A DNA stretch of 41,178 nt, from assembly GCA_014239855.1 (NCBI GenBank), contig JAAZXY010000018.1, positions 1 through 41,178 on the forward strand. The letters are read 5' to 3'. This document shows, piece after piece, positions 7,517-15,242 of this stretch (position 1 is the first letter of the stretch; every line of letters begins with the position of its first letter). The position numbers were made by a program, and so were the translations under genes. The notes beneath the pieces are model-generated. The model saw only the letters and a program-made list of their open reading frames with translations. It did no database searches and was not told the origin of the DNA. This DNA comes from Acidimicrobiales bacterium. GTDB taxonomy: Bacteria > Actinomycetota > Acidimicrobiia > Acidimicrobiales > MedAcidi-G1.

Positions 7517-8839
7517 ATGAGCGGAGATGTCCCGGGTCACGACGACCCGCTCGACCCGAACGACCCGATGGTCCGACGAGCGTCCACCGTCGGCCATCGG
7601 ATGGCCATGGGCCCCGGTGAGCCGGCGCTCACCGAGTGGGCGGCGTCCGGCCTGGACCTGCCCGACGAGACGGCCATGATGCGCTACCGACTGGACCGCA
7701 CGGTGGCCCAACTGGCCGACGCCGAGGTGGACGGGATCCTCCTGTTCGATCCCCTCAATGTCATGTACGTGACGTACGCACCCAACATGCAGGTCTGGTT
7801 GCTCCACAACCAGGCCCGCTACGCCTTCGTGGGCGCCGACGGCACCCTCATCCTGTTCGACTACCCGAACTGCGAGTTCCTGTCGGCCCACAACCCGTTC
7901 GTCACCGAGGTCCGACCGGCCCGGCCGTTCACCTACTTCCTGGCCGGTGACCGGATCGACGAGAAGTCCAAGGTCTTCGCCCAGGAGATCGCCGACCTGG
8001 CCCGGGTCCACGGGGCGGGCAGCCGCCGCATCGCCGTGGACTCGTCGACGACCGTCGGCGTCACGTCACTGCTGGACCAGGGCCTGACCCTGGTAGAGGG
8101 CACCTCCATCATGGAGGAGGCCCGCAAGATCAAGGGCCCCGACGAGATCCGGGCCATGCGATGCTCGGTGGACGCCACGTTCGTCTCGTGCCGGAAGATG
8201 TTCGAGGCCATGCGCCCCGGCATGTCCGAGAACCAGCTGTGGGGTGTCCTGTGGGCCGAGATGCTGGCCCGTCACGGCGAGTGGATGGAGTGCCGGCTGC
8301 TGGCCGCCGGGGAACGCACCAACCCGTGGTTCCAGGAGTGCAGCTCGTCGGTGATCAACAACGGTGACGTGGTGGCCTTCGACACCGACCTGGTTGGGGC
8401 CTACGGGATGATGACCGACATCTCCCGGACCTGGGTGTGCGGCGACGCCCCACCCACGCCGGAGGCCCGCCACGCCCACGACCTGGCCGTCGAGCAGATC
8501 ACCCGCAACACCGACCTGTTCAGACCCGGCGCCACCTTCCATGACCTGGTGCACAAGGCCTGGTATCCACCGGTCGCCGAGTACCGCCACTACTCGGTCC
8601 TGTCCCACGGGGTGGGCCAGTGCGACGAGTACCCGTCGCTCCCGTTCCGCGAGACGTGGGACGACGCCGGCTACGACGGGGTGCTGGAACCCGGCATGGT
8701 GCTCACCGTCGAGTCCTACGTGGGGGCCCGGTCCGGCGGCCAGGGCGTGAAGTTGGAGAACCAGCTCCTCATCACCGAGGACGGCCACGAGAACCTCAGT
8801 CCGTGGACGCTGGACCTGGAACGCTTCGAGCGGCTCTGA
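7517..8839 (+). CDS. dddP: M24-family enzyme, DddP-like DMSP lyase
   Basis: 440-residue protein with an N-terminal creatinase domain and a C-terminal pita-bread metallohydrolase domain. Candidate metal ligands are Asp289, Asp291, Asp301, His364, Glu399 and Glu414. Published DddP ligands, as I recall them, are Asp295, Asp297, Asp307, His371, Glu406 and Glu421, so spacing is the same to within one residue and the length fits. DddP cleaves dimethylsulfoniopropionate to dimethyl sulfide and acrylate. Other shared marks are N-M-Q-V-W, R-T-N-P-W-F-Q-E and H-G-V-G-Q-x-D-E-Y-P. ATG is 7 bases after the previous stop, with GAGG upstream. The alternative is a creatinase-like or unknown M24 hydrolase of the same operon. 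Confidence 0.7.
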   Translation: MSGDVPGHDDPLDPNDPMVRRASTVGHRMAMGPGEPALTEWAASGLDLPDETAMMRYRLDRTVAQLADAEVDGILLFDPLNVMYVTYAPNMQVWLLHNQARYAFVGADGTLILFDYPNCEFLSAHNPFVTEVRPARPFTYFLAGDRIDEKSKVFAQEIADLARVHGAGSRRIAVDSSTTVGVTSLLDQGLTLVEGTSIMEEARKIKGPDEIRAMRCSVDATFVSCRKMFEAMRPGMSENQLWGVLWAEMLARHGEWMECRLLAAGERTNPWFQECSSSVINNGDVVAFDTDLVGAYGMMTDISRTWVCGDAPPTPEARHAHDLAVEQITRNTDLFRPGATFHDLVHKAWYPPVAEYRHYSVLSHGVGQCDEYPSLPFRETWDDAGYDGVLEPGMVLTVESYVGARSGGQGVKLENQLLITEDGHENLSPWTLDLERFERL

Positions 8840-8868
8840 GCCCGCCGACCGCCTGTCAGACTCGCCTC

Positions 8869-9303
8869 ATGGAACATGAGCCCACCGACCAGGAGTCGCC
8901 CGAGGAGCTGACCACCACCATCCGTCGGATCATGCCGTTCTGCGAGGTGCTGGGACTGACGGTCGTCGAGGCCTCACCGGAACGGGTGGCTGCCACCGTG
9001 GAGTGGACCGCCGAACGCACCACGGTGTTCGGTGGCCTGCACGGCGGCTACGTGATGGCCGTGGCCGATTCCACCGGTGCCCTGTGCGCCGCCCGGAACC
9101 TGCCGGCCGGAGCGGGCACGTCGACCATCGAGTCCAAGACGAACTTCCTACGACCCGTCATGGCCGGCACCGTCACCATCGTGTCGACGCCGACCCACGT
9201 GGGCCGGACCACCATCGTGGTCCAGACCGAGGTGGTCCGCGACGACGGGAAGATGGCGGCCATCACCACCCAGACCCAGATCGTGCTCCCCGCCGAAGGC
9301 TGA
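8869..9303 (+). CDS. PaaI-type hotdog-fold thioesterase
   Basis: 144-residue hotdog protein of the PaaI/YigI thioesterase group, which hydrolyses acyl- or aryl-CoA esters in the cytoplasm. The central motif V-F-G-G-L-H-G-G-Y-V-M-A-V-A-D is the usual H-G-G region preceding the long helix, and the C-terminal strand pattern G-R-T-T-I-V-V-Q-T-E-V fits. ATG at 8869 is 29 bases after the dddP-like stop and gives the expected family length; there is no convincing Shine-Dalgarno sequence. It is the last gene of the plus-strand operon and faces a convergent enoyl-CoA hydratase. If acrylate from DMSP is made into acryloyl-CoA or 3-hydroxypropionyl-CoA, a thioesterase here could release it. That link is inference. 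Confidence 0.75.
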   Translation: MEHEPTDQESPEELTTTIRRIMPFCEVLGLTVVEASPERVAATVEWTAERTTVFGGLHGGYVMAVADSTGALCAARNLPAGAGTSTIESKTNFLRPVMAGTVTIVSTPTHVGRTTIVVQTEVVRDDGKMAAITTQTQIVLPAEG

Positions 9304-9311
9304 CTGCCGAG

Positions 9312-9336
9312 AACTGGCCGCCGAAAACTGGCCGCC
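9312..9336. repeat. Short tandem element AACTGGCCGCC, two copies
   Basis: Two copies of AACTGGCCGCC, 14 bases apart, lie between the convergent thioesterase and hydratase genes. They share the GGCCGCC core with the three-copy repeat after proX (19485-19520). Function unknown; both sites are where transcripts should end. Confidence 0.4.
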
Positions 9337-9347
9337 TGTGCCCCGGG

Positions 9348-10178
9348 TCAGCTTCCGGTGAACTCGGGGGGTCGCTTCTCGATCCAGGCCCGGGCGGCCT
9401 CCCGGGTGTCGGCGGTCCCGAAGTTGGTGGCCTGGGTGGCCGCCTCGGCCTCCAGCGCCTGGGACATCGACATCTGGGAGCCCTGGTTCAACAGCGCCTT
9501 GCTCATCGACAGCGCCAGTGGCGGTCCAGCGGCGATGCGGGCCACCACGTCGTCCACGTGGTCGTCCAGCTGGGCTTCGGGTAGCACCCGGTTCACCAGC
9601 CCGATGCGGTCGGCCTCCGCGGCATCGATCACCTCGGCCAGCAGGGCCAGTTCCTTGGCCCGGTGCAGGCCCACCCGGCGGGGCAGCACCCACGAGCCAC
9701 CGAAGTCGATGGTCAGACCCCGACGGGCGAAGATCTCCGAGAACCGGGCGGTGTCCGCCGCGTAGACGAGGTCGCACCCCAGGGCCATGTTCAGCCCCGC
9801 ACCGGCGGCCACCCCGTGGACCTTGGCCACCACCGGGTGCTGGCAGTCGTGCAGTGCCATGGCCGAGGCCTTGATCTGGCGGAGGTTCCGCAGCGGGTTG
9901 CTGGACACCGACCCGCTGGCCCGCTTGGACTGTCCGCCCACGTCGGCGCCCGAACAGAAGTTTCCGCCCGCTCCGGTGAGCACGATGCACCGCACCGTCT
10001 CGTCGGCGCTGAGGTCACGGAAGATGCGTCCGAACTCGGCGAACATCGTCCCGGTCATGGCGTTCATGACCTCGGGTCGGTTCACCGTGACGGTGACCAC
10101 GCCCCCGGCCCGCTCGACGACGAGTCCCTCGGCTCCCTCGTGTTTCCGTTGCCCGTCCTGGTCGCCGTGTTCAGCCAT
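9348..10178 (-). CDS. Enoyl-CoA hydratase/isomerase family protein
   Basis: 276-residue crotonase-fold enzyme that would hydrate or isomerise an enoyl-CoA. The oxyanion-hole segments are F-C-S-G-A-D-V and G-V-A-A-G-A-G-L-N-M-A-L-G-C-D, followed by a helix with F-S-E-I-F-A-R-R-G-L-T-I-D-F-G-G-S. These match broad-specificity EchA proteins. The ATG is preceded by TAGCGT with a 6-base gap, so the transcript may be leaderless. Transcribed alone, divergently from the acyl-CoA dehydrogenase pair; 125 bases separate the two starts. No sequence feature ties it to a specific substrate. General fatty-acid oxidation is the default, and acryloyl-CoA hydration is only a possibility. Confidence 0.8.
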   Translation of the reverse strand: MAEHGDQDGQRKHEGAEGLVVERAGGVVTVTVNRPEVMNAMTGTMFAEFGRIFRDLSADETVRCIVLTGAGGNFCSGADVGGQSKRASGSVSSNPLRNLRQIKASAMALHDCQHPVVAKVHGVAAGAGLNMALGCDLVYAADTARFSEIFARRGLTIDFGGSWVLPRRVGLHRAKELALLAEVIDAAEADRIGLVNRVLPEAQLDDHVDDVVARIAAGPPLALSMSKALLNQGSQMSMSQALEAEAATQATNFGTADTREAARAWIEKRPPEFTGS

Positions 10179-10184
10179 GGCCCG

Positions 10185-10190
10185 ACGCTA
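10185..10190 (-). promoter_or_regulatory. Candidate -10 box for the hydratase gene
   Basis: Read on the minus strand, TAGCGT lies 6 bases before the ATG at 10178, the leaderless arrangement also seen at other starts in this window. A GGACAC at -35 distance is only weakly similar to the consensus. Confidence 0.35.
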
Positions 10191-10291
10191 GACCCGCACC
10201 CGCCACGGTGTCCGGTCCGGCCCGCGGTGGGGTCACCGGGCCGCCGCGCCCGACGTCACCTCGTCTGGATCGGGCCTCCCCCCTCCGTCGA

Positions 10292-10297
10292 TAGTGT
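10292..10297 (+). promoter_or_regulatory. Candidate -10 box for the acyl-CoA dehydrogenase pair
   Basis: TAGTGT is followed by 6 bases and then the GTG start at 10304. No Shine-Dalgarno sequence is present, consistent with a leaderless transcript. Confidence 0.35.
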
Positions 10298-10303
10298 CAG
10301 CCC

Positions 10304-11392
10304 GTGGACCTGAATCTGACGGAGGATCAGGAAACGATCCGCGAGGTGTTCGCGGCGTTCTTCGATGGCGAGACCGGGCCGGCACGCGCCCGCGAGGCCG
10401 AGCCGGTGGGGTTCGACGGTGCCGCGTGGGAACGCCTGCTGGAGACCGGCGCCCCCGGCATGGGCGTCCCCGAAGCCGCAGGTGGCGGCGGTGCGTCCCT
10501 CGCCGACCTCGTCGTGGTGGCCACCGAGGCCGGGGCCCGCATCGCCCCCCTTCCCCTGGTCGACCACATGGTGACGGCCCGACTCCTGGCCGGACTGGCT
10601 GTCTCCCCTGATGGCCACTCGGCCTGCGACGACGACGTGCTGGCCGGATCCACCATCGTCGGCCTCGCCGTGCGACCGGCGACCGCTGGCGTAGCCCGTA
10701 CGGTGCCCACCGGTGCGGTGGCCCACCGGGTGGTGGCCCTCGACGGAGACCGGCTGGTCATCGATCGGGCCACCGGCGATCCGGCAGACCGCCACCTCCC
10801 CAACCACGGCTGCCTCCCGCTGGCCCACCGGGACCTGACCGATGCCGAGGTCCTGGCCGAGGGCCCCGACGCCGTCGCCTCCTTCGAGCGGGCCGTCGAC
10901 GAATGGCGCACCCTCACGGCGGCCACGCTGGTCGGCATGGCCCGCGAAGCCCTCGTCCTGGGCGTCGACTACGTCAAGGAACGCGAGCAGTTCGGTCGCC
11001 CGGTGGGCAGCTTCCAGGCCGTCCAGCACCTGCTGGCCGACCTCCCGGGCCTGATCGACGGCGCCCACCTGCTGACGGCCAAGGCGGCGTGGGCCGGAGA
11101 CCGGGCCTCGGGCGGCATGACCGGCACCCTGGACATCGACGTGAACGACGTGACCGACTTCCCGGCTCTGGCCGCCATGTCGCTGATCACGGCCGGCGAG
11201 GCCGCGGCATCGGCCACCGACCGGAGCCTCCACGTACACGGCGGCTACGGCTTCAGCGAGGAGTACGACATCCAGCTGTACTACCGCCGGGCCCGGGCCC
11301 TGACCTTCGTGCTGGACGACCCGGCCCGCGAATGCCGTCGCCTGGCCGGCATGTTCCTCGGGGCGACCGGGTTTCTGGAGCCGGCCGGCTGA
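10304..11392 (+). CDS. Acyl-CoA dehydrogenase, short partner subunit
   Basis: 362-residue acyl-CoA dehydrogenase-like protein. The N-terminal helical and middle domains are abbreviated: the usual Y-S-E-P/T-E-P-x-x-G-S-D motif of the middle domain is absent. The C-terminal domain is intact, with R-E-Q-F-G-R-P-V-G-S-F-Q-A-V-Q-H near 225-240 and H-G-G-Y-G-F-S-E-E near 308. Short and full-length genes overlapping by one base (TGATG with 11392) are the signature of actinobacterial heterotetrameric dehydrogenases such as the ChsE1-ChsE2 type, where one FAD site is built from both chains. Start GTG is set by the -10 box at 10292. Substrate unknown; bulky CoA esters are typical for such pairs. Confidence 0.8.
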   Translation: MDLNLTEDQETIREVFAAFFDGETGPARAREAEPVGFDGAAWERLLETGAPGMGVPEAAGGGGASLADLVVVATEAGARIAPLPLVDHMVTARLLAGLAVSPDGHSACDDDVLAGSTIVGLAVRPATAGVARTVPTGAVAHRVVALDGDRLVIDRATGDPADRHLPNHGCLPLAHRDLTDAEVLAEGPDAVASFERAVDEWRTLTAATLVGMAREALVLGVDYVKEREQFGRPVGSFQAVQHLLADLPGLIDGAHLLTAKAAWAGDRASGGMTGTLDIDVNDVTDFPALAAMSLITAGEAAASATDRSLHVHGGYGFSEEYDIQLYYRRARALTFVLDDPARECRRLAGMFLGATGFLEPAG

Positions 11393-12552
11393 TGGACTTC
11401 TCCCTGGGCGAGCGGACCGAGGCCTTTCGGGACGAGGTGCGGGCCTTCCTCGACGAACACCTCACGGCCGACGTGATCGAGCGGATGCACGCCAGCGGCA
11501 CGTTCAACGACAAGGACTTCAACGGCGCTCTGGCCGAGGCGGGCCTGCTGGCCGGTGCGGTGCCCGGCTACGGCGACCGGGACCCGATCGAGCTCTACGT
11601 GCTGTTCAACGAGCTGGAGAAGGCCGGCGCCCCCTACGACGGGCTGGCCGTCACCATGCTGGTGGCCGGGGTCATCCACGCCGTGGGCACCGACTTCCAC
11701 CACGCCGAGGTGCTCGAACGGCTCCTGACCGGCCGGTTCAACTGCTGTCTCGGCTACAGCGAGCCCGACCATGGTTCGGACGTGGCCGCCATCACCACGA
11801 AGGCCGTCCGGGACGGCGACGAGTGGGTGATCGACGGCCAGAAGATGTGGACCACCATGGCCCATGAGGCCGACTGGGTGATCCTGCTGACCCGCACCAA
11901 TCCGGACGTGCCCAAGCACAAGGGCCTGACCATGTTCCTGGTGCCCATGGACCTCCCGGGCATCGAGGTCCAGCCGGTGCCGACCATGGCCAGCGAGCGG
12001 ACCAACGCCACCTTCTACGACGGCGTGCGGATCAGCGATGAGTGGCGCCTCGGGGAGGTGGACGGCGGATGGGCCGTCATGGGCGTCGCCCTGGCCTTCG
12101 AACGGGGGGTCATGGGCGGAACCAACCCGGCCGTGCCCCTGCTGCGCCACGTCCGGGACTGGGCCGCCGAGGCTCCGTCGCCCGATGGCGGCGCCATGCT
12201 CGACGATCCGTTGCTGCGTGAACGCCTGGCCCGGACGGCCATGGCCAACCAGGTCTCCCAGTTGCTGACCCTCCGAGCGGCGTGGATCGCCGCGACCGGC
12301 GGACTGCCGGGCCTGGAGGGCTCCATGGCCAAGCTGTACGCCACCGAGCGCTACCAGCAGGCCGTGGGTTGGTTCCAGCAGATGGCCGGGGCCGAGGGCC
12401 TCCTCTCGTTCGGCGTGGACGGCGCGGCGGCCGACGGTTGGATCGACTACGACGGGCGACACTCCCCGGTGGTGACCATCTACGGCGGAACCACCGAGAT
12501 CAACCGCAACAACGTGGCCGAACGGCATCTGGGGCTCCCCCGGGCCCGCTGA
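11392..12552 (+). CDS. Acyl-CoA dehydrogenase, full-length partner subunit
   Basis: 386-residue acyl-CoA dehydrogenase with complete N-terminal, middle and C-terminal domains. Flavin and substrate motif L-G-Y-S-E-P-D-H-G-S-D near 118-128, W-V-I-D-G-Q-K-M-W-T-T near 146-156, and C-terminal I-Y-G-G-T-T-E-I-N-R-N-N-V-A-E. It would dehydrogenate the alpha-beta bond of an acyl-CoA and pass electrons to ETF. The ATG shares a base with the upstream TGA, so translation is probably coupled and the two chains probably form one enzyme. The stop codon is within a duplicated 14-base segment (12539-12552 and 12562-12575). A phosphatase gene is convergent 34 bases downstream. Confidence 0.85.
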   Translation: MDFSLGERTEAFRDEVRAFLDEHLTADVIERMHASGTFNDKDFNGALAEAGLLAGAVPGYGDRDPIELYVLFNELEKAGAPYDGLAVTMLVAGVIHAVGTDFHHAEVLERLLTGRFNCCLGYSEPDHGSDVAAITTKAVRDGDEWVIDGQKMWTTMAHEADWVILLTRTNPDVPKHKGLTMFLVPMDLPGIEVQPVPTMASERTNATFYDGVRISDEWRLGEVDGGWAVMGVALAFERGVMGGTNPAVPLLRHVRDWAAEAPSPDGGAMLDDPLLRERLARTAMANQVSQLLTLRAAWIAATGGLPGLEGSMAKLYATERYQQAVGWFQQMAGAEGLLSFGVDGAAADGWIDYDGRHSPVVTIYGGTTEINRNNVAERHLGLPRAR

Positions 12553-12575
12553 GGCCCGAGCCCCGGGCCCGCTGA
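12539..12575. repeat. Duplicated segment carrying the stop codon
   Basis: CCCGGGCCCGCTGA occurs at 12539-12552, where its TGA is the stop of the acyl-CoA dehydrogenase, and again at 12562-12575, 23 bases further. It looks like a local tandem duplication at a gene end. The GC-rich self-complementary CCCGGGCCC cores could fold between the convergent genes. Confidence 0.5.
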
Positions 12576-12586
12576 ACCCGGAATCC

Positions 12587-13390
12587 CTAGTCCAGGAGCC
12601 GATCCCGCAGGTCGGCGATCCGTTCGGCGCTGAAGCCGAACCCGTCCTGGAACATCGCCTCCACACCTCCCCAGTGGTCATCCACGGCAGCCATCTGGGA
12701 GATAACGGCGGCCTCCATCACCTGGACGAACGGGCGCATCAGCTCAAGTGAACCGGGGGTCACGAAGCCGCTCTTGACCATGGCGGCCACCCGGGCATCC
12801 GATCCCCGGTTGCTCTCCAGATAGTGGGCCACCACGGCGTCACGCTCCACGCCGAGGAGCAGCAGCAACGACGTACCCACCCATCCGGCGCGGTCCTTGC
12901 CGGCCGAGCAGTGCCAGAGCAGCGGCCAGTTCGACGGATCGGTGACCACGTCCAGCACCCGGGCGAACACCGCCACCCGACTGGGTTCGGTGACCATCTT
13001 GGTGGCGCCCCGCACGGCGATCTCCGCCGACCGGCCGTCGGACCACACGTCACGCATCTCGTCCTCGTCGCCCCGGACGATCATGGCCCGGATGTCGGCA
13101 CCGGCTCCCGCATCATCGGGGATGGGCACCGGGAGTTCCGTGGTGCCGGCCGGAACCACGTCGGCCCCGTCATGGGCAATGTCGTCCGGGGTCCGCAGGT
13201 CGACCACCGTCCGGACAGCCAGTGCCTCCAGACGGGCCAGGTCGCCCTCGCTGGCCCGACCCAGGTGGCCGGAGCGCCACACCAGGCCACCCACCGTGGT
13301 GCGTCCGTCGACGGTCCCCAGGCCCCCGATCCCCCGGAAGTTGGCCACGCCATCCATCACCGGGACCGGGTCGTCGATGGTGGGCCGCAT
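12587..13390 (-). CDS. Tyrosine-protein phosphatase, Y_phosphatase3 family
   Basis: 267-residue single-domain phosphatase of the bacterial tyrosine/lipid phosphatase family (mycobacterial PtpB-like). The P-loop H-C-S-A-G-K-D-R-A-G-W holds the catalytic cysteine and arginine in C-x5-R. The N-terminal N-F-R-G-I-G-G and W-R-S-G-H-L are also diagnostic, and V-V-D-L-R-T-P-D-D follows. Its targets may be phosphotyrosine or phosphoinositides. Start chosen at ATG 13390, which begins just before the conserved N-F-R-G region. A longer frame to 13528 would overlap the divergent hydratase and adds only low-complexity arginine-rich sequence. No functional link with its neighbours is apparent. Confidence 0.85.
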   Translation of the reverse strand: MRPTIDDPVPVMDGVANFRGIGGLGTVDGRTTVGGLVWRSGHLGRASEGDLARLEALAVRTVVDLRTPDDIAHDGADVVPAGTTELPVPIPDDAGAGADIRAMIVRGDEDEMRDVWSDGRSAEIAVRGATKMVTEPSRVAVFARVLDVVTDPSNWPLLWHCSAGKDRAGWVGTSLLLLLGVERDAVVAHYLESNRGSDARVAAMVKSGFVTPGSLELMRPFVQVMEAAVISQMAAVDDHWGGVEAMFQDGFGFSAERIADLRDRLLD

Positions 13391-13414
13391 CCGCACATGG
13401 TGGCACCCCCGCCC

Positions 13415-13420
13415 TACCAT
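13415..13420 (+). promoter_or_regulatory. Candidate -10 box for the second hydratase
   Basis: TACCAT lies 7 bases before the ATG at 13428, the same leaderless spacing seen at 952, 10292 and 21022. Confidence 0.3.
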
Positions 13421-13427
13421 CAGGACC

Positions 13428-14240
13428 ATGTCCACCGGGAGCGAACCGAACCTGCTGGTCGACGACCCCCGACCGGGGGTCCGTCGCCTCACCCTGAACC
13501 GACCCGAGAAGCGCAACGCCCTGGACAACTCGCTCCGGGGTGACCTGTTCGAGGCCCTCCGGGCCGCCGACCGCGACGACGCCGTCCACGTGACCGTGTT
13601 ACGGGGCGCCGGCCCGTGTTTCTCCTCGGGCTACGACCTCGGCTCGGACCTGAAGGCCGACCGCCCCTCCTACACCCCGGCGGGCGACGGCACGTGGGCC
13701 CGTCACGTCACCGACGGTTGGCTGTCGTTGTGGGACCTCGCCAAGCCGGTCATCGCCCAGGTCCACGGCTATGCCATGGCCGGTGGCTCGGAGCTGGCCG
13801 CGGCATGTGACCTCGTCTACCTGGCCGACAACGCCACCATCTCGCACCCCGTCCTACGGGTGGCCGGCACGCCGGACTTCGCCGTACACCCGTGGCTGGT
13901 CGGGGTACGTAACGCCATGGAGATGGTCCTGACCGGTGACGCCATGACCGCCGACGAAGCCGTCCGGACGGGCTATGCCAACCGGGCCTATCCGGCCGAC
14001 GAACTGGAGGACTCGGTGCTGCACGTCGCCGAGCGCATCGCCGGCGTGCCCCACGAACTCCTGCAACTCAACAAGCGTTGGGTGTACCGGGCCATGGACG
14101 CCATGGGCGCTCGCACGGCCATCCGGGCCGCGGCTGACATCGGTGCCATTGCCCCGCACGTGCCGGCCATCCGGGAGAACCTGGCCGACCTCCGGGGACG
14201 GATCAGGGGCGCAGCGGCCAGCAACCAGCCAGCCGACTGA
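13428..14240 (+). CDS. Enoyl-CoA hydratase/isomerase family protein
   Basis: 270-residue crotonase-fold protein. Motifs: L-N-R-P-E-K-R-N-A-L-D-N, oxyanion-hole C-F-S-S-G-Y-D-L, then V-H-G-Y-A-M-A-G-G-S-E-L-A-A-A-C-D. Start chosen at ATG 13428; the open frame extends far upstream but only as antisense of the phosphatase. The Glu/Asp acid-base residues of classical hydratases are not clearly in place after A-T-I-S-H-P-V-L-R-V-A-G-T-P-D, so it might catalyse another crotonase-family reaction. It stands alone on the plus strand, divergent from the phosphatase and convergent with the desaturase, whose stop is 9 bases away. Confidence 0.8.
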   Translation: MSTGSEPNLLVDDPRPGVRRLTLNRPEKRNALDNSLRGDLFEALRAADRDDAVHVTVLRGAGPCFSSGYDLGSDLKADRPSYTPAGDGTWARHVTDGWLSLWDLAKPVIAQVHGYAMAGGSELAAACDLVYLADNATISHPVLRVAGTPDFAVHPWLVGVRNAMEMVLTGDAMTADEAVRTGYANRAYPADELEDSVLHVAERIAGVPHELLQLNKRWVYRAMDAMGARTAIRAAADIGAIAPHVPAIRENLADLRGRIRGAAASNQPAD

Positions 14241-14249
14241 GCGTCGTGC

Positions 14250-15173
14250 TCAGGCTCGGGCAACCGCCCGGGCGTCGCGCTTGGAGAGGCGGGCCTCGAA
14301 GGCCTCGGCCTGGGCGATGAGGGTCTCAGGAATGGCCAGGATCTTCTCCTGGAGTTCCGATGCCCGGGCGTCGAGTCCCTCGAGGGATTCGATCCGCCAG
14401 TGGCGCAACAGCGGTTGCACGACCTGCTCGGCGTGGATTCGCAGGTTGTAGATCCCGGCCCGGGCAATGGCCACGGCCCGTCGGTTGAAGTTGGGGATAC
14501 CGGTACCGGGCATCCGGAAATCGGCCAACGCCTGGTGGATGGCGTCCAGCACGAAGGTCGGCGCCTGCTTCAGCATCGCCGTGGTGACGCCCCGGTAGAA
14601 CATGAAGTGGTGGTTCTCGTCGACGGCCACCCGGGTCATGACCTCGTGGGCGATCTCGCAGTCGGCCTTCACCCCGGCGTTGCGGTGGCTGATGCGGGTC
14701 GCCAGTTCCTGAGCCGAGGTGTAGGCGAACATCTCGATCGGACACGGCGAGTCGTAACGCCATCCCTTGGTCACCGTGGCCACCCGCTCGTCCTCCAGCA
14801 GGGCCGGATCACAGTTCCTGGTGGCCAGCAGGTAGTTCCGGATGGCAATGGAGTGCTGACCCTCCTCGGCGGTCCACAGACGGGACCACTCCGACATCGG
14901 CGAGTCCTCAGCGAAGCAACCGGCGATCTTGGCGTGGTAGTAGGGCAGGTTGTCCTCGGTCAGGAGGTTCAACTGCAGGGCCGTACGCACCTCGGGCGAC
15001 AGGGTGGCCTGGGACTCGTCCCACGGCTCATCCCGGAAGCTGCGCCCCATCTCCCACGGCACCACATCATGGGCGTACCAGTGCTGACGGCGTTCCCGGT
15101 GCTCGTCCATGAGACGGGCGATCTCGGGCTCGACGCTGGCGACCAGCTCGAAGGATTCAGTGGTGGCTGTCAC
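14250..15173 (-). CDS. Acyl-[ACP] desaturase (soluble di-iron)
   Basis: 307-residue helical protein of the acyl-ACP desaturase family (mycobacterial DesA1/DesA2 and plant stearoyl-ACP desaturase relatives). Iron-ligand motifs are L-T-E-D-N-L-P, E-E-G-Q-H and D-E-N-H-H; the last two are the two E-x-x-H signatures, and I place them near residues 125 and 210. It introduces a double bond into an ACP-bound fatty acid using O2 and ferredoxin. Start is GTG at 15173 with GGAG four bases upstream; a TAGCAT box at 15219-15224 could be the promoter. The chromosomal order puts it after the transporter operon on the same strand, but a strong hairpin separates them. Confidence 0.85.
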   Translation of the reverse strand: MTATTESFELVASVEPEIARLMDEHRERRQHWYAHDVVPWEMGRSFRDEPWDESQATLSPEVRTALQLNLLTEDNLPYYHAKIAGCFAEDSPMSEWSRLWTAEEGQHSIAIRNYLLATRNCDPALLEDERVATVTKGWRYDSPCPIEMFAYTSAQELATRISHRNAGVKADCEIAHEVMTRVAVDENHHFMFYRGVTTAMLKQAPTFVLDAIHQALADFRMPGTGIPNFNRRAVAIARAGIYNLRIHAEQVVQPLLRHWRIESLEGLDARASELQEKILAIPETLIAQAEAFEARLSKRDARAVARA

Positions 15174-15194
15174 GGGGCTCCGATCAGGGAGGGA

Positions 15195-15238
15195 GCCGGC
15201 GGGGGGCCGGTCAGCACAATGCTACGGCCCCCACCGGC
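15195..15238 (-). terminator. Strong hairpin after the betaine permease gene
   Basis: Starting 4 bases past the permease stop, the minus strand has a 14-15 base inverted repeat (GCCGGTGGGGGCCG pairing with the arm at 15195-15209, one G-U pair and one bulge) around a 15-base loop. There is no U-tract. It should separate the transporter operon from the desaturase gene. Confidence 0.5.
15219..15224 (-). promoter_or_regulatory. Candidate -10 box for the desaturase gene
   Basis: Minus-strand TAGCAT sits in the loop of the 15195-15238 hairpin, about 45 bases before the desaturase GTG. Its position after a terminator-like structure makes it the natural promoter of the desaturase. No clear -35 box. 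Confidence 0.3.
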
Positions 15239-15242
15239 ATCC

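Noticed and set aside
13391-13528. Longer N-terminus of the tyrosine phosphatase
   Set aside because: The added residues are arginine-rich, have no family similarity, and would overlap the divergent hydratase start.
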